6,136 nucleotides of DNA from an uncultured Gammaproteobacteria bacterium (GTDB taxonomy: Bacteria > Pseudomonadota > Gammaproteobacteria > GCA-001735895): positions 1 through 6,136 of the forward strand of contig CALJQI010000444.1 in the NCBI GenBank assembly GCA_937980285.1, read 5' to 3'. Below, piece after piece: positions 5,918 through 6,136 of this stretch. The first letter of the stretch is position 1, and each line of letters opens with the position of its first letter. A model generated the notes under the pieces. That model did not search any database, was not told where the DNA came from, and saw nothing but the letters and a program-made list of their open reading frames with translations. The translations under genes and the position numbers were made by a program.

Positions 5918-5940
5918 ACCCGACAAACAGATTGTCAGGT
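5918..5940 (-). other. Hairpin spanning the stop codon of the sensor kinase
   Basis: On the minus strand ACCTGACAA (5940-5932) pairs with TTGTCGGGT (5926-5918) across a 5-base loop, a 9-bp stem with one G-U pair. The kinase TGA stop (5937-5935) lies within the stem. No T run follows directly, so it is not a standard intrinsic terminator. A six-T stretch lies further on (5884-5879) after a weak 5-bp TTCGA/TCGAA stem. It could mark the 3' end of the kinase transcript. Confidence 0.35.
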
Positions 5941-6135
5941 CGCTTGTATGAAGCGCAGGCGAAACTCGGCGCCCGGTTCGCAGTTGACCACGTCTACCTC
6001 GGCCTGCATCGCGCTCGCCAGCTGCTGCACCAGCGCCAGGCCGATGCCGGTGCCGACGGTTTCGCGCGTGAGCTCGTTTTCGCTGCGGTAGAACAGGCGG
6101 AATATTTTCTTCATCTGGTCAGGAGCTATACCTGG
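5935..6135 (-). CDS. Sensor histidine kinase, C-terminal end of the ATPase domain (5' part outside window)
   Basis: Only the last 66 residues lie in the window. They begin PGIAPDQMKKIF, the end of the G1 box and start of the F box of a HATPase_c domain, continue with RLFYRSENELTRETV, then the G2 box GTGIGLALVQQLA (28-40), and finish with the usual closing strands (AEVDVVNCEPGAEFRLRF) and a TGA stop at 5937-5935. The product phosphorylates itself and a response regulator; its signal and regulator lie outside the window. Fragment residues 51-61 (minus strand 5985-5953) fall in the 33-bp block repeated at 4841-4873. Confidence 0.92.
   Translation of the reverse strand, partial: PGIAPDQMKKIFRLFYRSENELTRETVGTGIGLALVQQLASAMQAEVDVVNCEPGAEFRLRFIQAT
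5949..5981. repeat. 33-bp direct repeat, copy 2 (in intact kinase 3' end)
   Basis: Identical to 4841-4873 and in the same orientation. Here the block is part of the intact kinase coding sequence and ends 11 bases before the stop codon. Similarity continues at about two thirds identity on the gene-interior side and stops on the other side. Confidence 0.95.
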
Positions 6136-6136
6136 G

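Larger units (their letters stand above)
5420..5934. other. Non-coding region between sensor kinase and lipoprotein genes
   Basis: No convincing gene is present on either strand. Apart from the separately listed FNR-like box, palindrome and stop-codon hairpin, it holds the inverted repeat CCAGAACC (5553-5560) / GGTTCTGG (5610-5617). Inside that lie two direct copies of TGTATCGA (5561-5568 and 5590-5597) and the 10-bp palindrome GTATCGATAC (5591-5600). The stretch is less GC-rich than the TRAP and decarboxylase genes. It probably contains the promoter of the lipoprotein gene. Confidence 0.5.

Noticed and set aside
4824..5981. The 33-bp repeats as ends of an insertion sequence
   Set aside because: They are direct rather than inverted, are kinase coding sequence, and no transposase or integrase frame lies between them.

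Overview
The window looks like a chromosomal segment of a fairly GC-rich proteobacterium. The support is a tripartite TRAP transporter operon, a group II PLP decarboxylase, the tail of a two-component sensor kinase, a small lipoprotein, Shine-Dalgarno-type ribosome sites and one FNR-type box. No rRNA, convincing tRNA, CRISPR array, transposase or integrase is visible. The lineage cannot be fixed more closely from the sequence alone.

All recognisable genes read on the minus strand, so transcription runs from high to low coordinates. In that order they are: (1) the last 66 codons of a sensor histidine kinase (5935-6135); (2) a roughly 515-base non-coding stretch with an FNR-like box and several inverted repeats (5420-5934); (3) a small His/Tyr-rich lipoprotein (4940-5419); (4) a decayed second copy of a histidine-kinase 3' end (about 4824-4898), sharing an identical 33-bp block with the intact kinase; (5) a roughly 290-base leader region (4534-4823); (6) a PLP-dependent decarboxylase of the aromatic amino acid/glutamate decarboxylase superfamily (3001-4533); (7) an AT-rich 171-base promoter and operator region (2830-3000); and (8) a TRAP operon dctP-dctQ-dctM (2829 down to 3), with dctM cut by the window edge a few codons before its end.

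The TRAP genes make a complete secondary uptake system: a periplasmic solute receptor (DctP), a small four-helix membrane protein (DctQ) and a large permease (DctM). The decarboxylase directly upstream on the same strand may act on the imported solute or a related compound, but the AT-rich promoter region between them suggests the TRAP operon can be controlled separately. Substrates of both are unknown.

The most unusual points are an intrinsic-terminator-shaped hairpin inside the first codons of dctQ; dctQ and dctM lying in one reading frame separated only by a TGA and three codons; and the 33-bp identical direct repeats, both in kinase 3' ends, bracketing the lipoprotein segment. No clearly new biological system is evident. 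The kinase-tail repeat segment and the dctQ hairpin are the parts I would look at first.
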